The notes: generated from the sequence alone by a model not told the origin. A DNA stretch of 55,933 bases from an uncultured Lachnospiraceae bacterium (GCA_910585635.1 CAJUFE010000016.1:26144-82076); one strand, 5' to 3'; shown: positions 45,400-54,133, counted from the first letter of the stretch. Numbers and translations are program-made.

Positions 45400-46401
45400 A
45401 TGAGCTATCAGGCAGCAGAAGGAAGATATGAGAGGATGACCTATGCCCGGTCGGGAAGGAGCGGCTTAAAGCTCCCCATGGTCTCCTTAGGGCTCTGGCA
45501 CAATTTCGGCTCTAACGGGGACTACGAAAATATGAAGGCCATGTGCTTTACCGCCTTTGACCAGGGGATCACCCATTTCGACCTGGCCAATAACTATGGG
45601 CCGGAGCCGGGGAGCGCAGAACGGAATTTCGGGAGGATCTTAAAGGAGGAGCTTAAAGCCTACCGGGATGAGCTGATCGTCAGCACAAAGGCCGGGTATG
45701 ACATGTGGGCGGGCCCTTACGGGAATTTCGGGAGCCGCAAATACCTCTTAGCCAGCTTGGACCAGAGCCTTGAGCGGCTGGGGCTGGACTATGTGGACAT
45801 CTTCTATCACCACAGGATGGACCCGGAGACGCCTTTGGAGGAGACCATGGGCGCATTGGACCATGCGGTTAAGAGCGGGAAGGCCTTGTACGCGGGGCTG
45901 TCCAACTATGACGGGGAGACCATGAAGAGGGCGGCGGCGATCCTCCGAGAGATGCGTTGTCCCTTCATCATCAACCAGAACCGGTATTCGATCTTTGACC
46001 GGACGATCGAGAAGAATGGCTTAAAGAAGGCGGCGGCAGAGGAGGGGAAGGGGATCATCGCCTTCAGTCCCCTGGCCCAGGGCCTTTTGACCGACCGGTA
46101 TCTGGAGGGGATCCCTGCCGACAGCCGGATCCGGACCGACGGACGTTTCCTCCACGAGGAGCAGGTGAGCGAAAAGCTTTCCAAGATCCAGGCATTACAT
46201 GCACTGGCATCTGAGAGAGGCCAGACCCTGGCCCAGATGGCCTTGAGCTGGGTCGTGAAGGACGATGCAGTGACCAGCGTGCTCATCGGCGCCTCCAAGC
46301 CCCAGCAGATCCTGGATAACTGTAAGATCTGTTCGGCGGCGCAGTTTTCGAAGGAGGAACTGGGACGGATCGAAGAGATCGTGGGGGAGGATCCATCGTA
46401 A
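45400..46401 (+). CDS. Aldo/keto reductase (YghZ / L-glyceraldehyde-3-phosphate reductase type)
   Basis: 333 aa. The catalytic tetrad is visible: Asp in FDLANNYGP with its Tyr, Lys in VSTKAGY, and His in IFYHHRMD. GLSNYDGETM and IGASKPQQILDN mark the NADPH site. The closest recognised type is the YghZ/Gpr branch that reduces methylglyoxal or L-glyceraldehyde 3-phosphate. Start ATG 45400 follows GGTGGAAGG. Neighbouring HAD phosphatase and epimerase genes suggest sugar phosphate handling. Confidence 0.9.
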   Translation: MSYQAAEGRYERMTYARSGRSGLKLPMVSLGLWHNFGSNGDYENMKAMCFTAFDQGITHFDLANNYGPEPGSAERNFGRILKEELKAYRDELIVSTKAGYDMWAGPYGNFGSRKYLLASLDQSLERLGLDYVDIFYHHRMDPETPLEETMGALDHAVKSGKALYAGLSNYDGETMKRAAAILREMRCPFIINQNRYSIFDRTIEKNGLKKAAAEEGKGIIAFSPLAQGLLTDRYLEGIPADSRIRTDGRFLHEEQVSEKLSKIQALHALASERGQTLAQMALSWVVKDDAVTSVLIGASKPQQILDNCKICSAAQFSKEELGRIEEIVGEDPS

Positions 46402-46427
46402 GTTACCTGTATAGGCGTATATAAATA

Positions 46428-46472
46428 AGCCTACCGCCACAGCTATTTGGGTGTGCAGGTAGGCTTTTTTTC
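46428..46472. terminator. Rho-independent terminator
   Basis: GCCTACC ... GGTAGGC stem followed by TTTTTTT; lies between the reductase and the convergent HAD gene. Confidence 0.88.
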
Positions 46473-46473
46473 G

Positions 46474-47247
46474 TTATAGGATCTTAAAATGGCACAGTGC
46501 CTCCCAGATCCCATCGGCATCGATATCTGCGGTCACATAGTCTGCGATCTCTTTTACACATCCCTTGGCATTCCCCATGGCAACGCCGATCCCGGCGTAC
46601 CGCAGCATATCCATATCATTTTCCGCGTCCCCGAAGGCCATGATCTCATCGACAGAGAGGCCCAGGGCTTTTTGTACGGCCAAGATCCCGGAGACCTTCC
46701 CGCTGGCGGCATGGATGATATCCACCCCATCATCGCTCCAGCGTTCGATCTTACAGCCCTCGGGGAGCCTCACCCGGAAGGCCTCCTCTTCCTCACGCCT
46801 GAGGATCGTAGTGGCCAGGTAGAGGGGGGCGCCCTCATACCGTCCGATCGGCGGCACGGAGGTGGAGACGGCCAGCTGGGCCTGCCGGACGGTCTCATCC
46901 ACATAGTTGATATAGATCCGGTCCTTTTCCACCAGCATGACGGGGAGCTCCCTACGGTCGAACATGGAGACCAGCGCCTGGGTGACCGAGGGGCCAAAGG
47001 GCGTGCCCGATAAGATGTTCTTATCACCGTCCAGACATAACTGGCCGTTCAGGGTGATATAGCCGTCAAAGGTCAGATCTTGCACCGGCAGCTCGTCTAA
47101 TTCCAGGGCATGCCTCCCGGTGGACAGGAAGACCTTGATCTGCCGCTCCTTGAGCAGGGCCAGACTCCTCCTGGCGCTTGATGGGACCTCCTTAGTCTTA
47201 TGGGAGAGCAGGGTGCCGTCCACATCAAAAAAGATCGCCCGTATCAT
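46474..47247 (-). CDS. HAD-superfamily hydrolase (Cof-type)
   Basis: 257 aa. Motif I FFDVDGTLL, motif II FLSTGRH, and motif IV GDAENDMDMLRYAG; the large C2-type cap lies between. Cof-type members dephosphorylate sugar phosphates or nucleotide cofactors. ATG 47247 has GGAGG 7 nt upstream; the longer frame to 47376 is a repeat-rich stretch and not conserved. The stop abuts the shared terminator. Confidence 0.92.
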   Translation of the reverse strand: MIRAIFFDVDGTLLSHKTKEVPSSARRSLALLKERQIKVFLSTGRHALELDELPVQDLTFDGYITLNGQLCLDGDKNILSGTPFGPSVTQALVSMFDRRELPVMLVEKDRIYINYVDETVRQAQLAVSTSVPPIGRYEGAPLYLATTILRREEEEAFRVRLPEGCKIERWSDDGVDIIHAASGKVSGILAVQKALGLSVDEIMAFGDAENDMDMLRYAGIGVAMGNAKGCVKEIADYVTADIDADGIWEALCHFKIL

Positions 47248-47288
47248 CGCGTATCCTCCGATCAGTCCATAAAGTCCTATCCCACGGC

Positions 47289-47350
47289 CGGGATCCACTC
47301 CCATGGCAGGCATCCATTCCCAAGATGGATCCACTCCCACAGGTGATGAG
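47289..47350 (-). repeat. Short direct repeats upstream of the HAD gene
   Basis: GGATCCACTCCCA occurs at about 47293 and 47330, with a decayed CATCCATTCCCA between, a minisatellite of roughly 20 bp period in the 245-bp gap. Confidence 0.55.
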
Positions 47351-47492
47351 CCATGCCCTGATCGGCCGGGACCCATGCCCCCGGCGCCATAGGCCAGGCG
47401 GGGCAGATGACTGGACGTTTACTATCCTTATCTTATCACAAATGAGGGCAAGGTCCTATTGAGCTTTGCTTAAGATTTTTTTAGTTTTTCGG

Positions 47493-48344
47493 TCAGCAGG
47501 TCTCCACCCGGTCATAGATATCCTGCAGAAACTGTGTATCCTGGCGGAAACGGTCTTTGCTGGAATTTTCCATCAGCATGGTGATATAGGGCTTTTTCTC
47601 CTTCACCAGTTTCATCAGCGGCTCATAGTGGAACAGACCCTCCCCCACATGACGGTATTTCTGGCTGCGGCCCTCAAAGACGAAATCCTTCATGTGCATC
47701 ATGGTGATCCTGTCCCCATAGTAGGCAAATGCCTTGCCGATCACATCCTCCTGGCAGTCCACCTCCTCCGGGTGGATCAGGTTCACCGGATCTAAGATCA
47801 CCTCCACGTTGGGGGAATCCATATCCTCCAGGAAGCGCTTCATCATGGCCGGGCTGTATAGGGTATGGTCGAACACTCCTTCCACGCCTACGATCACGCC
47901 CAGCTTTTCCGCCGCCGCCACGATCGTGCGGAAGCTTTTTAACAGCAGCTGATAAGCCCCCTCTGTCCGGGTGTCCGGCACCACCTTCATGTCCGGGTCC
48001 AGCCGTCCGGTCTCGGTCCCTACCATATCCGCCCCCATGGCCCGGGCGTATTTCAGATGCTCGATAAAGCGGGCCACCTCGGCCTCCCGCTTGGCCTCGA
48101 TCGGATGGGTGGGGTTGATGTAGCAGCCCAGGACTGCCACATGGATATCGTTCTTCTCCAGCTGCGAGGCGATATACCTCCCGAACCCCGCACTGTAATG
48201 CCCGGTGGAAAAGTCATAGTTGGAGATCGACTTCTTAAAGGCCAGCTGTACCTGGTGGATGTCATTGGCATTGATCTCCTCAAACAACCGTTCCATCTCC
48301 ATCTTCGGACACAGATCATGGCAGCGCATACCAAATTGGATCAT
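47493..48344 (-). CDS. Sugar phosphate isomerase/epimerase (AP-endonuclease-2 TIM barrel)
   Basis: 283 aa. The TIM-barrel metal ligands typical of the xylose-isomerase-like family are seen: Glu in GVEGVFDH, Asp in VILDPVNLI, His in MMHMKDF and Glu in LMENSSKD. Relatives interconvert keto sugars or inosose. ATG 48344 follows AAAGGAG by 10 nt. It is the first gene after a LacI-type operator, so its expression is probably sugar-induced. No sugar transporter is next to it. Confidence 0.9.
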   Translation of the reverse strand: MIQFGMRCHDLCPKMEMERLFEEINANDIHQVQLAFKKSISNYDFSTGHYSAGFGRYIASQLEKNDIHVAVLGCYINPTHPIEAKREAEVARFIEHLKYARAMGADMVGTETGRLDPDMKVVPDTRTEGAYQLLLKSFRTIVAAAEKLGVIVGVEGVFDHTLYSPAMMKRFLEDMDSPNVEVILDPVNLIHPEEVDCQEDVIGKAFAYYGDRITMMHMKDFVFEGRSQKYRHVGEGLFHYEPLMKLVKEKKPYITMLMENSSKDRFRQDTQFLQDIYDRVETC

Positions 48345-48404
48345 TGTTTCCTTCTCCTTTCGTGTATAGAGGGTTTTTCGTGACGGATCACTGTCCATAG
48401 TAGG

Positions 48405-48433
48405 AGTATACCACGTTTACAAACGTTTGCAAA
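48405..48433 (-). promoter_or_regulatory. Promoter overlapped by a LacI-family operator
   Basis: Minus strand: TTTGCA (-35), 17-bp spacer, TATACT (-10, 48410-48405). The 18-bp near-perfect palindrome TTTACAAACGTTTGCAAA (48416-48433) covers the -35 box and spacer; the CAAACGTTTG core is typical of LacI/GalR operators. No LacI-family gene is in the window. Confidence 0.8.
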
Positions 48434-48458
48434 TATAAAACCTTGCGCTGATCTGCTA

Positions 48459-48486
48459 TTGATTTTTATAGCAAATTTGTTATAAT
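48459..48486 (+). promoter_or_regulatory. Promoter and autoregulatory operator of the toxin-antitoxin module
   Basis: TTGATT (48459-48464), 16-bp spacer, TATAAT (48481-48486). A 20-bp inverted repeat with one mismatched pair (48466-48485; TTATA..CAAA / TTTG..TATAA) covers spacer and -10, as expected for repression by the antitoxin. Confidence 0.75.
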
Positions 48487-48508
48487 CTTAATAAGTAGGG
48501 GGAATGCT

Positions 48509-48868
48509 ATGTATGAGATTGAATTTTATGAAGATAAGAACGGTAAGTCTGAAGTAGTGGATCTTATTAAGGGATTACATGCTAAAGCTGCTACGAGCAA
48601 AGAATGTCGGATCAATTTCAATAAAATAGTGGCATATATCGATATGCTTGAGGAATTGGGTACAAGGGTGGGGGAGCCGGTAACAAAACATCTGGATGGG
48701 GAGATCTGGGAGTTGAGACCATTGAAAAACAGGATACTTTATGCTTACTATAAAGATAAAAAGTTTATCATACTCCACCATTTTATTAAAAAAACACAGA
48801 AAACACCAAAACGTGAAATAGAACAAGCAAAAAGAAATCTGCAGGACTATTTGGAAAGGAATGGATGA
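48509..48868 (+). CDS. higB: HigB/RelE-superfamily toxin (Gp49-like)
   Basis: 119 aa, basic C terminus. FYEDKNGKSEVVDLI, VTKHLDGEIWELRP and RILYAYYKDKKFIILHHFIKKTQKTP match the Gp49-like branch of RelE toxins, ribosome-dependent mRNA endonucleases. The toxin comes first, as in HigBA modules, and the antitoxin starts 1 bp after its stop. The gene is much richer in A+T than the neighbours and shows different codon use, pointing to horizontal acquisition. Confidence 0.9.
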   Translation: MYEIEFYEDKNGKSEVVDLIKGLHAKAATSKECRINFNKIVAYIDMLEELGTRVGEPVTKHLDGEIWELRPLKNRILYAYYKDKKFIILHHFIKKTQKTPKREIEQAKRNLQDYLERNG

Positions 48869-48869
48869 T

Positions 48870-49142
48870 ATGACTACATGGAAAGGATTAAAAAATGATC
48901 TGTCCATCAGCCAGGAGGATCAAAATGCTATCGCACTGGAAAAGGACCTGATCCGTGCAATGGTGGCTATCCGCGAAGAAAAGGGGCTCACACAGTCCCA
49001 GTTAGCTGAAATGTGCAATGTCAAGCAGCCGATCATCGCACGGATGGAAGCTTCTGTCCATTCTCCTCAGATCGACAGTCTTTTGAAGATCTTAACGTCT
49101 TTGGGCTACACTTTACAGATCGTTCCTATGGGTAAAAAATGA
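48870..49142 (+). CDS. higA: HigA-type antitoxin (XRE helix-turn-helix)
   Basis: 90 aa. The helix-turn-helix (KGLTQSQLAEMCNVKQPIIARMEASVHSPQIDSLLKILTSLG) occupies residues about 41-80. It neutralises the toxin and represses the operon. ATG 48870 is preferred over ATG 48861, because GGAAAGGA directly abuts the latter and is 9 nt from the former. Confidence 0.88.
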   Translation: MTTWKGLKNDLSISQEDQNAIALEKDLIRAMVAIREEKGLTQSQLAEMCNVKQPIIARMEASVHSPQIDSLLKILTSLGYTLQIVPMGKK

Positions 49143-49162
49143 TCACAAGACAAAAAAACGAC

Positions 49163-49207
49163 GTGGAGTCCATATGATCAAGGAAGATCAGGACTCCACA
49201 TTTTTTT
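49163..49207 (+). terminator. Rho-independent terminator of the toxin-antitoxin operon
   Basis: GTGGAGTCC ... GGACTCCAC stem followed by ATTTTTTT. Confidence 0.92.
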
Positions 49208-49227
49208 CACAGAAAGTTCACAAAAGA

Positions 49228-49254
49228 TCAGCACTCAACGCTTGACAGTGCTAA
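49228..49254 (+). promoter_or_regulatory. CIRCE element (HrcA operator)
   Basis: TCAGCACTC, 9 bp, CAGTGCTAA: one mismatch per half from the CIRCE consensus TTAGCACTC-N9-GAGTGCTAA. It overlaps the -35 box of the Hsp20 promoter. Confidence 0.85.
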
Positions 49255-49270
49255 CAATATGTGTTATATT
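49242..49270 (+). promoter_or_regulatory. Sigma-A promoter of the Hsp20 gene
   Basis: TTGACA (49242-49247), 17-bp spacer, TATATT (49265-49270). The 145-nt leader contains a hairpin (CGTCCGG/CCGGACG, near 49351-49368) that might influence expression. Confidence 0.85.
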
Positions 49271-49414
49271 ACACATAGAACATGAGGAACAAAAAGAAAA
49301 GGATGTCGCAGGAACAGCGGATCCGCCTCAGTTCCAGATAATACCCGATCGTCCGGAGGGCCGGACGGTCATGACCAGACGATCTTAGATCATATAGAAA
49401 AGGAGAGAGGATAT

Positions 49415-49849
49415 ATGTTGATGCCCAGTATTTTTAGTAACGATCTTTTTGATGACTTTTTTGGCGCTCCGTTCAGGGGATATGGCCAGGTCGCCAGCGG
49501 GACCCACGAGATGATGCGGACCGATGTCCGGGAGCTGGAGGGCGGCTATGAGGTGACCATGGACCTGCCGGGTGTGAAGAAGGAGGATGTGAAGGCCGAG
49601 CTAAAGGATGGCTATCTGACGATCAATGCCTCCTCGAACTCCCAAAAGGAGGAGAAGGATAAGGATGGTCGGTATATCCGCCGGGAGCGCTACAGCGGTT
49701 CCTGCAGCCGGAGCTTCTATGTGGGCGAGCAGGTGACCCAGGAGGACGTGAAAGCCAGGTTCGAGGATGGGACCTTGAAGCTGATGATCCCCAAGAAGGA
49801 GGCAAGGCCTGCGGTGGAGGATAAGAAGTATATCGCGATCGAGGGCTGA
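49415..49849 (+). CDS. Hsp20/alpha-crystallin small heat shock protein
   Basis: 144 aa. An N-terminal arm (SIFSNDLFDDFF), the alpha-crystallin domain (TDVRELEGGYEVTMDLPGVKKEDVKAELKDGYLTI to GTLKLMIPK) and a short C-terminal tail (YIAIEG) are visible. It holds unfolding proteins in oligomers. AAAAGGAGAGAGG precedes ATG. HrcA control is shown by the CIRCE element. Confidence 0.94.
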   Translation: MLMPSIFSNDLFDDFFGAPFRGYGQVASGTHEMMRTDVRELEGGYEVTMDLPGVKKEDVKAELKDGYLTINASSNSQKEEKDKDGRYIRRERYSGSCSRSFYVGEQVTQEDVKARFEDGTLKLMIPKKEARPAVEDKKYIAIEG

Positions 49850-49893
49850 CCGGTCCGACCGTGAGGATCAAAGAAATGGTGGTATGGTGAGCG

Positions 49894-49958
49894 CAGGCTC
49901 CCTTCCAGACAGACAAGTGAGCAGATAAGAGCTTGTCCCTGGAAGGGGGCCTTTTTTT
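49894..49958 (+). terminator. Rho-independent terminator of the Hsp20 gene
   Basis: AGGCTCCCTTCCAG ... CTGGAAGGGGGCCT stem with inner ACAAG/CTTGT pairing, then TTTTTTT. Confidence 0.88.
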
Positions 49959-50108
49959 GCGCTCCCGGTCATCTTAATGCCATCTTTATACGACTAAGAG
50001 GATCTTTTTACCTTCTTTAGATGTTTTGCTGTATCATAAAGACAACAGTAGAAAGAAGACCGGTCATGGCGATAGGCCAGGCAGAAAGATCGTATAGGAG
50101 GTGGAGAC

Positions 50109-50513
50109 ATGAAGGATAGTGTATTGTTGATCGTGTTCTTGATGATCAGTTTTTTTGGGTATCATATGATGGATCAGGTGGATCGTTTTTTGGCTGAAGG
50201 GTATTGGCAGCAGGGGGCAAGGCCTCAGGCACAGCCGGATAGAGAGAGTCTGAACCTGGGCTTTTTAGATCCTATGCCAGCAGAGAGGATCACGAAGATC
50301 TTAGAGCGGCTGACGAAAAGAGCTCCGGATATGGTCCTGCACCTTACCAGCGGGACAGCGGAAGAGCTGATGAAGGGCTTTTCAGAGGACCGATATGATC
50401 TGATCTTCAGTATGGAAGGCGATGAGGAGTCCGTGGAAGGCCTATGGCGCCAGCCGTTCCAACCGCCCATAGAGCAAACTGCAGGTGGAAAAAGGCAGTG
50501 GAAAGTGGTATGA
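50109..50513 (+). CDS. Small membrane-anchored protein upstream of kdpD
   Basis: 134 aa. One N-terminal hydrophobic segment (residues 4-18), then an acidic soluble domain (AERITKILERLTKRAPDMVLHL, EELMKGFSEDRYDLIFSM) and a basic C terminus. AGGAGGTGG precedes ATG 50109 and the kdpD start is 30 bp after its stop, so the genes are co-transcribed. I do not recognise the family. It may be a sensory partner or ligand for KdpD, which normally lacks such a gene (inference). Confidence 0.72.
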   Translation: MKDSVLLIVFLMISFFGYHMMDQVDRFLAEGYWQQGARPQAQPDRESLNLGFLDPMPAERITKILERLTKRAPDMVLHLTSGTAEELMKGFSEDRYDLIFSMEGDEESVEGLWRQPFQPPIEQTAGGKRQWKVV

Positions 50514-50543
50514 TGGTGATAGCAAAGGTGGGCAGGAGACAGG

Positions 50544-53294
50544 ATGGGACCAGAGAAGAGAGGACAGGGAAGGCTCAAGATCTTTTTTAGTTATGCTGCC
50601 GGGGCGGGTAAGACCTATGCTATGCTCCAAGAGGCACAGCGGGTCCGGGCAAAGGGGATGGATGTGGTCGTCGGCTATGTGGAGCGGCATGAGGATGTGC
50701 CGCCCCACAGATACCAGGATACCCTTGCGCTGCAGAAAGACTTAGAGCAGCTGCCGCCCCAGAAGCTGGGCGGCGGGGATGGGGTCTTAGAGGAGCTGGA
50801 CCTCGACGGGGCCTTAAAAAGGAGGCCCCACCTTATCCTGGTGGATGATCTGGCTCATATCAACGGCCCTGGATGCCGCCATGCAAGGCGGTATCAGGAC
50901 GTGTGGGAATTATTAAAGGCGGGGATCGATGTCTACACGACGGTGGATGTCCAGCAGATCGAGAGCCTCCATGATACGGTAGCCTTGCTCACGGGGGCCC
51001 CGCCGCGTGCGCGCATCCCCGATCATGTGTTCGATCAGGCCGATCAGGTAGAGCTGATCGATATGGAGCCGGAGGCGCTCCTGGAGCGGATGGCTGAGAG
51101 GGAAGATCCCTGCAGCGTCCCCCGGGGAGCCAAAAAACGCTATAAAGACCTTCCTGCGATCGAAAAACTGACAGCTCTGCGGAAGATCGCCCTGCGCCGC
51201 CTGGCGGACCGTCTGGACCGGCTTTCCCTGGGGGAGAAGGTGAGAGGGCGGGGCGAGCATCACACAGATGAGCATATCTTAGTCTGCCTGTCCTCTTCCC
51301 CCTCCAACGCGAAGATCATCCGGACGGCAGCCAGGATGGCGAATGCATTCCGGGGGAGATTGACAGCTTTATATGTGGAAACACTGGCCTTTTCCAGAGC
51401 AGAAGAGTCGGATAAGAGAAGGCTGCGCAAGAATATCCGTCTGGCCCAGGAGCTGGGGGCTTCAGTGGAGACCACCTACGGTGAGGATGTCCCCCTCCAG
51501 ATCGCAGAGTTCGCCCGGCTTTTTGGCGTATCAAAGATCGTGATCGGGCGCAGCACAGCAGCCCACAGAAGGCTCTTGGGAAGGCCCGCACTCACAGACC
51601 GGCTGATCCAGAACGCCCCGGACCTAGATATCCACATCATCCCGGACGCGTCAGCGGCAGGGGGGCCTAAAAGGCCGGAAAGAAAGCGGTATGCCATGGC
51701 GCCGGTGTCCCTTGCGGATATCGGAAAGACCGCCCTGGTCCTGCTGGCGGCCACCTTGGTGGGCTATGTGTTCATGTTCCTGCACTTTACGGAGGCGAAC
51801 ATCATCACCGTCTATATCCTAGGTGTGCTGATCGTCTCCGTGATCACCACGAACCGGCTGTGCAGCCTGCTGACGCCGGTGTTTTGCGTGCTGGTGTTCA
51901 ATTTTTGCTTTACCAAGCCCCATTTCACCTTCCGCTTCCATGATCCCGGTTATCTGGTGACCTTCGCGGTCATGTTCGTGGCGGCTTTTTTGACCAGCTC
52001 CCTGGCTTCCCGGTTAAAGGAGCATGCGAAGCGGTCGGCTGAGTCTGCCTTTCGGACCAGGATCTTGCTGGAGACGGACCAGCTTTTACAAAAGGAACGG
52101 GAGGCCTGGCCGGTGGCCGCGGTGACAGCCGGTCAGATCCTGGCGCTTTTGAAGAAGGATGTGGTGATGTATCTGGCGGAGGGGGACGGCCTGTCGGAGC
52201 CGGTCCTCTATCCGGCAAAGAGGGCAGAAAAGGGGAGCGACCTGACCGGATCGGTCCTCTATCCGGCAGAGAGGGCGGACCAGTCCGGGCTCCTTTCGGA
52301 GAAGGAAAGGGAGGTTGCCCGGTGGGTCCTGCAGAACAACCGCCATGCCGGGGCCACCACGGATACGCTGGCCGATGCCAGCTGTCTCTATCTGCCGATC
52401 CGGGTGGACCAGCAGGTGTATGGCGTGGTGGGGATCTGGGTGGAAGGAAAGGCGCCGGAGCCTTTTGAGAACAGCGTGCTCCTGGCGATCTTGGGGGAGT
52501 GTGCTTTAGCCCTGGAGAACAGCAAGAATGCCCGGGAAAAGGAGGAGGCCGCCATCCTGGCCAAGAATGAGCAGCTCCGGGCCGATCTCCTCCGGGCGAT
52601 CTCCCACGATCTGCGGACGCCCCTGACCTCGATCTTTGGCAATGCCAGCAATCTGCTGACCCACTACCAGAAGCTGGACGATGCTTCCAGGACACAGATC
52701 TTTACGGACATCTATGACGATTCCATGTGGCTGATCGACATGGTGGAAAACCTGTTGGCGGTGACCAGGCTGGATGAGAGCCGGGTAAAGCTGGGCAGAT
52801 CCATAGAATTGATGGACGAGGTGATCGGGGAAGCCCTGCGCCATGTGGACCGGAAGAGCCGGGAGCATAAGATCTGTGTGGACAGCGGGCAGGAGCTGAT
52901 CCTGGCTCAGATCGATACCAGGCTGATCGTTCAGGTGATCATCAATATCGTGGACAATGGGATCAAATATACACCTGCCGGTTCCTCGATCTGGATCTCT
53001 CTGTCCCGGCAGGAGGATCAGGTCTGGGTGTCCATCTCCGACGACGGCCCGGGGATACCTGATGAGAAAAAAGAGCGTGTGTTCGAGATGTTCTATACCG
53101 GAGCGGATCAGATCGCGGACAGCCGCCGGAGTCTGGGGCTGGGACTTTCTCTCTGCCGGTCGATCGTCACGGCTCATGGAGGCCGGATCTGGGTATCGGA
53201 CAGGCCTGGAGGCGGCGCGGTCTTTACATTTACATTACCTGCCGGGGAGGTGGAGGCACATGAACAAACCGTTGATCTTAGTGGTGGAGGATGA
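50544..53294 (+). CDS. kdpD: Osmosensitive K+ sensor histidine kinase KdpD
   Basis: 916 aa, full length. The N-terminal KdpD domain has Walker A AAGAGKT (18-24) and LILVDDLAHINGPG; a Usp domain follows (HILVCLSSSPSNAKIIRTAARMA). Then come four membrane helices (DUF4118; about 395-490), a GAF-like region, the HisKA box ISHDLRTPLT with His688, and the HATPase (NIVDNGIKYTPAG, DDGPGIPDEK, GLGLSL). It phosphorylates KdpE in response to K+ limitation or osmotic state. A 51-bp in-frame repeat (VLYPAKRAEK, VLYPAERADQ) sits in the GAF region. No kdpFABC is present. Confidence 0.95.
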   Translation: MGPEKRGQGRLKIFFSYAAGAGKTYAMLQEAQRVRAKGMDVVVGYVERHEDVPPHRYQDTLALQKDLEQLPPQKLGGGDGVLEELDLDGALKRRPHLILVDDLAHINGPGCRHARRYQDVWELLKAGIDVYTTVDVQQIESLHDTVALLTGAPPRARIPDHVFDQADQVELIDMEPEALLERMAEREDPCSVPRGAKKRYKDLPAIEKLTALRKIALRRLADRLDRLSLGEKVRGRGEHHTDEHILVCLSSSPSNAKIIRTAARMANAFRGRLTALYVETLAFSRAEESDKRRLRKNIRLAQELGASVETTYGEDVPLQIAEFARLFGVSKIVIGRSTAAHRRLLGRPALTDRLIQNAPDLDIHIIPDASAAGGPKRPERKRYAMAPVSLADIGKTALVLLAATLVGYVFMFLHFTEANIITVYILGVLIVSVITTNRLCSLLTPVFCVLVFNFCFTKPHFTFRFHDPGYLVTFAVMFVAAFLTSSLASRLKEHAKRSAESAFRTRILLETDQLLQKEREAWPVAAVTAGQILALLKKDVVMYLAEGDGLSEPVLYPAKRAEKGSDLTGSVLYPAERADQSGLLSEKEREVARWVLQNNRHAGATTDTLADASCLYLPIRVDQQVYGVVGIWVEGKAPEPFENSVLLAILGECALALENSKNAREKEEAAILAKNEQLRADLLRAISHDLRTPLTSIFGNASNLLTHYQKLDDASRTQIFTDIYDDSMWLIDMVENLLAVTRLDESRVKLGRSIELMDEVIGEALRHVDRKSREHKICVDSGQELILAQIDTRLIVQVIINIVDNGIKYTPAGSSIWISLSRQEDQVWVSISDDGPGIPDEKKERVFEMFYTGADQIADSRRSLGLGLSLCRSIVTAHGGRIWVSDRPGGGAVFTFTLPAGEVEAHEQTVDLSGGG
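52201..52290 (+). repeat. In-frame 51-bp duplication inside kdpD
   Basis: CGGTCCTCTATCCGGCA occurs at 52201 and 52252, 51 bp (17 codons) apart, with AGAGGGC following each. The protein keeps frame. Confidence 0.75.
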
Positions 53295-53979
53295 CGCCCC
53301 TGTGCGGAACCTGATGATCACCACCTTAAAGACCCATGATTACCGTTATCTGACTGCGGCGAACGGGGAGACAGCCATCATGGAGGCGTCTTCCCACGAC
53401 CCAGATATCATGCTCTTAGATCTGGGGCTGCCGGATATGGACGGCGTCCAGGTGATCGAGACCGTCAGGACCTGGTCCAATATGCCGATCATCGTGATCA
53501 GCGCCAGGAGCGAGGATACGGATAAGATCCAGGCCCTGGATGCGGGCGCGGATGATTATCTGACCAAACCATTTTCCGTGGAGGAGCTGCTGGCCAGGCT
53601 GCGGGTGACCCAGCGGAGGCTTTCCTTCATGTCTGCAGAGGCCTTGAGCACCAGCTCGGTCTTTGTCAACGGGCGGCTGCGGGTGGATATGGCCGGCGGC
53701 TGCGCGTATCTGGACGGCCAGGAGCTGCACCTGACGCCGATCGAGTATAAGCTTTTGTGCCTGCTGTCCAAGCATGTGGGGAAGGTGCTGACCCACACCT
53801 TCATCACCCAGGATATCTGGGGCAGGAGCTGGGAAAATGATGTGGCCTCCCTGCGGGTATTTATGGCTACCCTCCGAAAGAAGCTGGAGGCCGGGGAAGG
53901 CTCGCCCCAGTATATCCAGACCCATATCGGGGTGGGCTACCGGATGCTGCGGGTGGAGGAGGCGAAGAAGGAGCCGTGA
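53260..53979 (+). CDS. kdpE: Response regulator KdpE (OmpR family)
   Basis: 239 aa. The receiver domain has DD near residues 11-12, the phosphoacceptor Asp54 in MLLDLGLPDMDG, and KPFSVEELLARL; the C-terminal OmpR winged helix includes LTPIEYKLLCLLSKHVGKVLTH and ISRSWENDVASLRV-like residues. It overlaps kdpD by 35 bp, indicating translational coupling. ATG 53260 has GGGGAGGTGGAGG upstream. Confidence 0.95.
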   Translation: MNKPLILVVEDDAPVRNLMITTLKTHDYRYLTAANGETAIMEASSHDPDIMLLDLGLPDMDGVQVIETVRTWSNMPIIVISARSEDTDKIQALDAGADDYLTKPFSVEELLARLRVTQRRLSFMSAEALSTSSVFVNGRLRVDMAGGCAYLDGQELHLTPIEYKLLCLLSKHVGKVLTHTFITQDIWGRSWENDVASLRVFMATLRKKLEAGEGSPQYIQTHIGVGYRMLRVEEAKKEP

Positions 53980-54071
53980 AAAGACGGATATAGCAATAAG
54001 GCGGTCCTGTTGACAGGAACAAAAAGGATAGAGGATGGAAGAGCGCACCTCATGGCATCCAGATCGGATAA

Positions 54072-54114
54072 CAGGGGCCGCTGCCGGGCATCGAGCGTCC
54101 GGCAGCGGCCCCTG
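54072..54114. terminator. Hairpin between kdpE and the symporter gene
   Basis: A 16-bp perfect stem (CAGGGGCCGCTGCCGG and its complement) around an 11-nt loop; only weak T tracts, so a terminator role is likely rather than certain. Confidence 0.65.
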
Positions 54115-54133
54115 TTTGCTGTATCACAGGCTG

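Noticed and set aside
49281..49340. 19-codon ORF in the Hsp20 leader
   Set aside because: Starts at ATGAGGAAC but has no ribosome binding site; it is probably chance.
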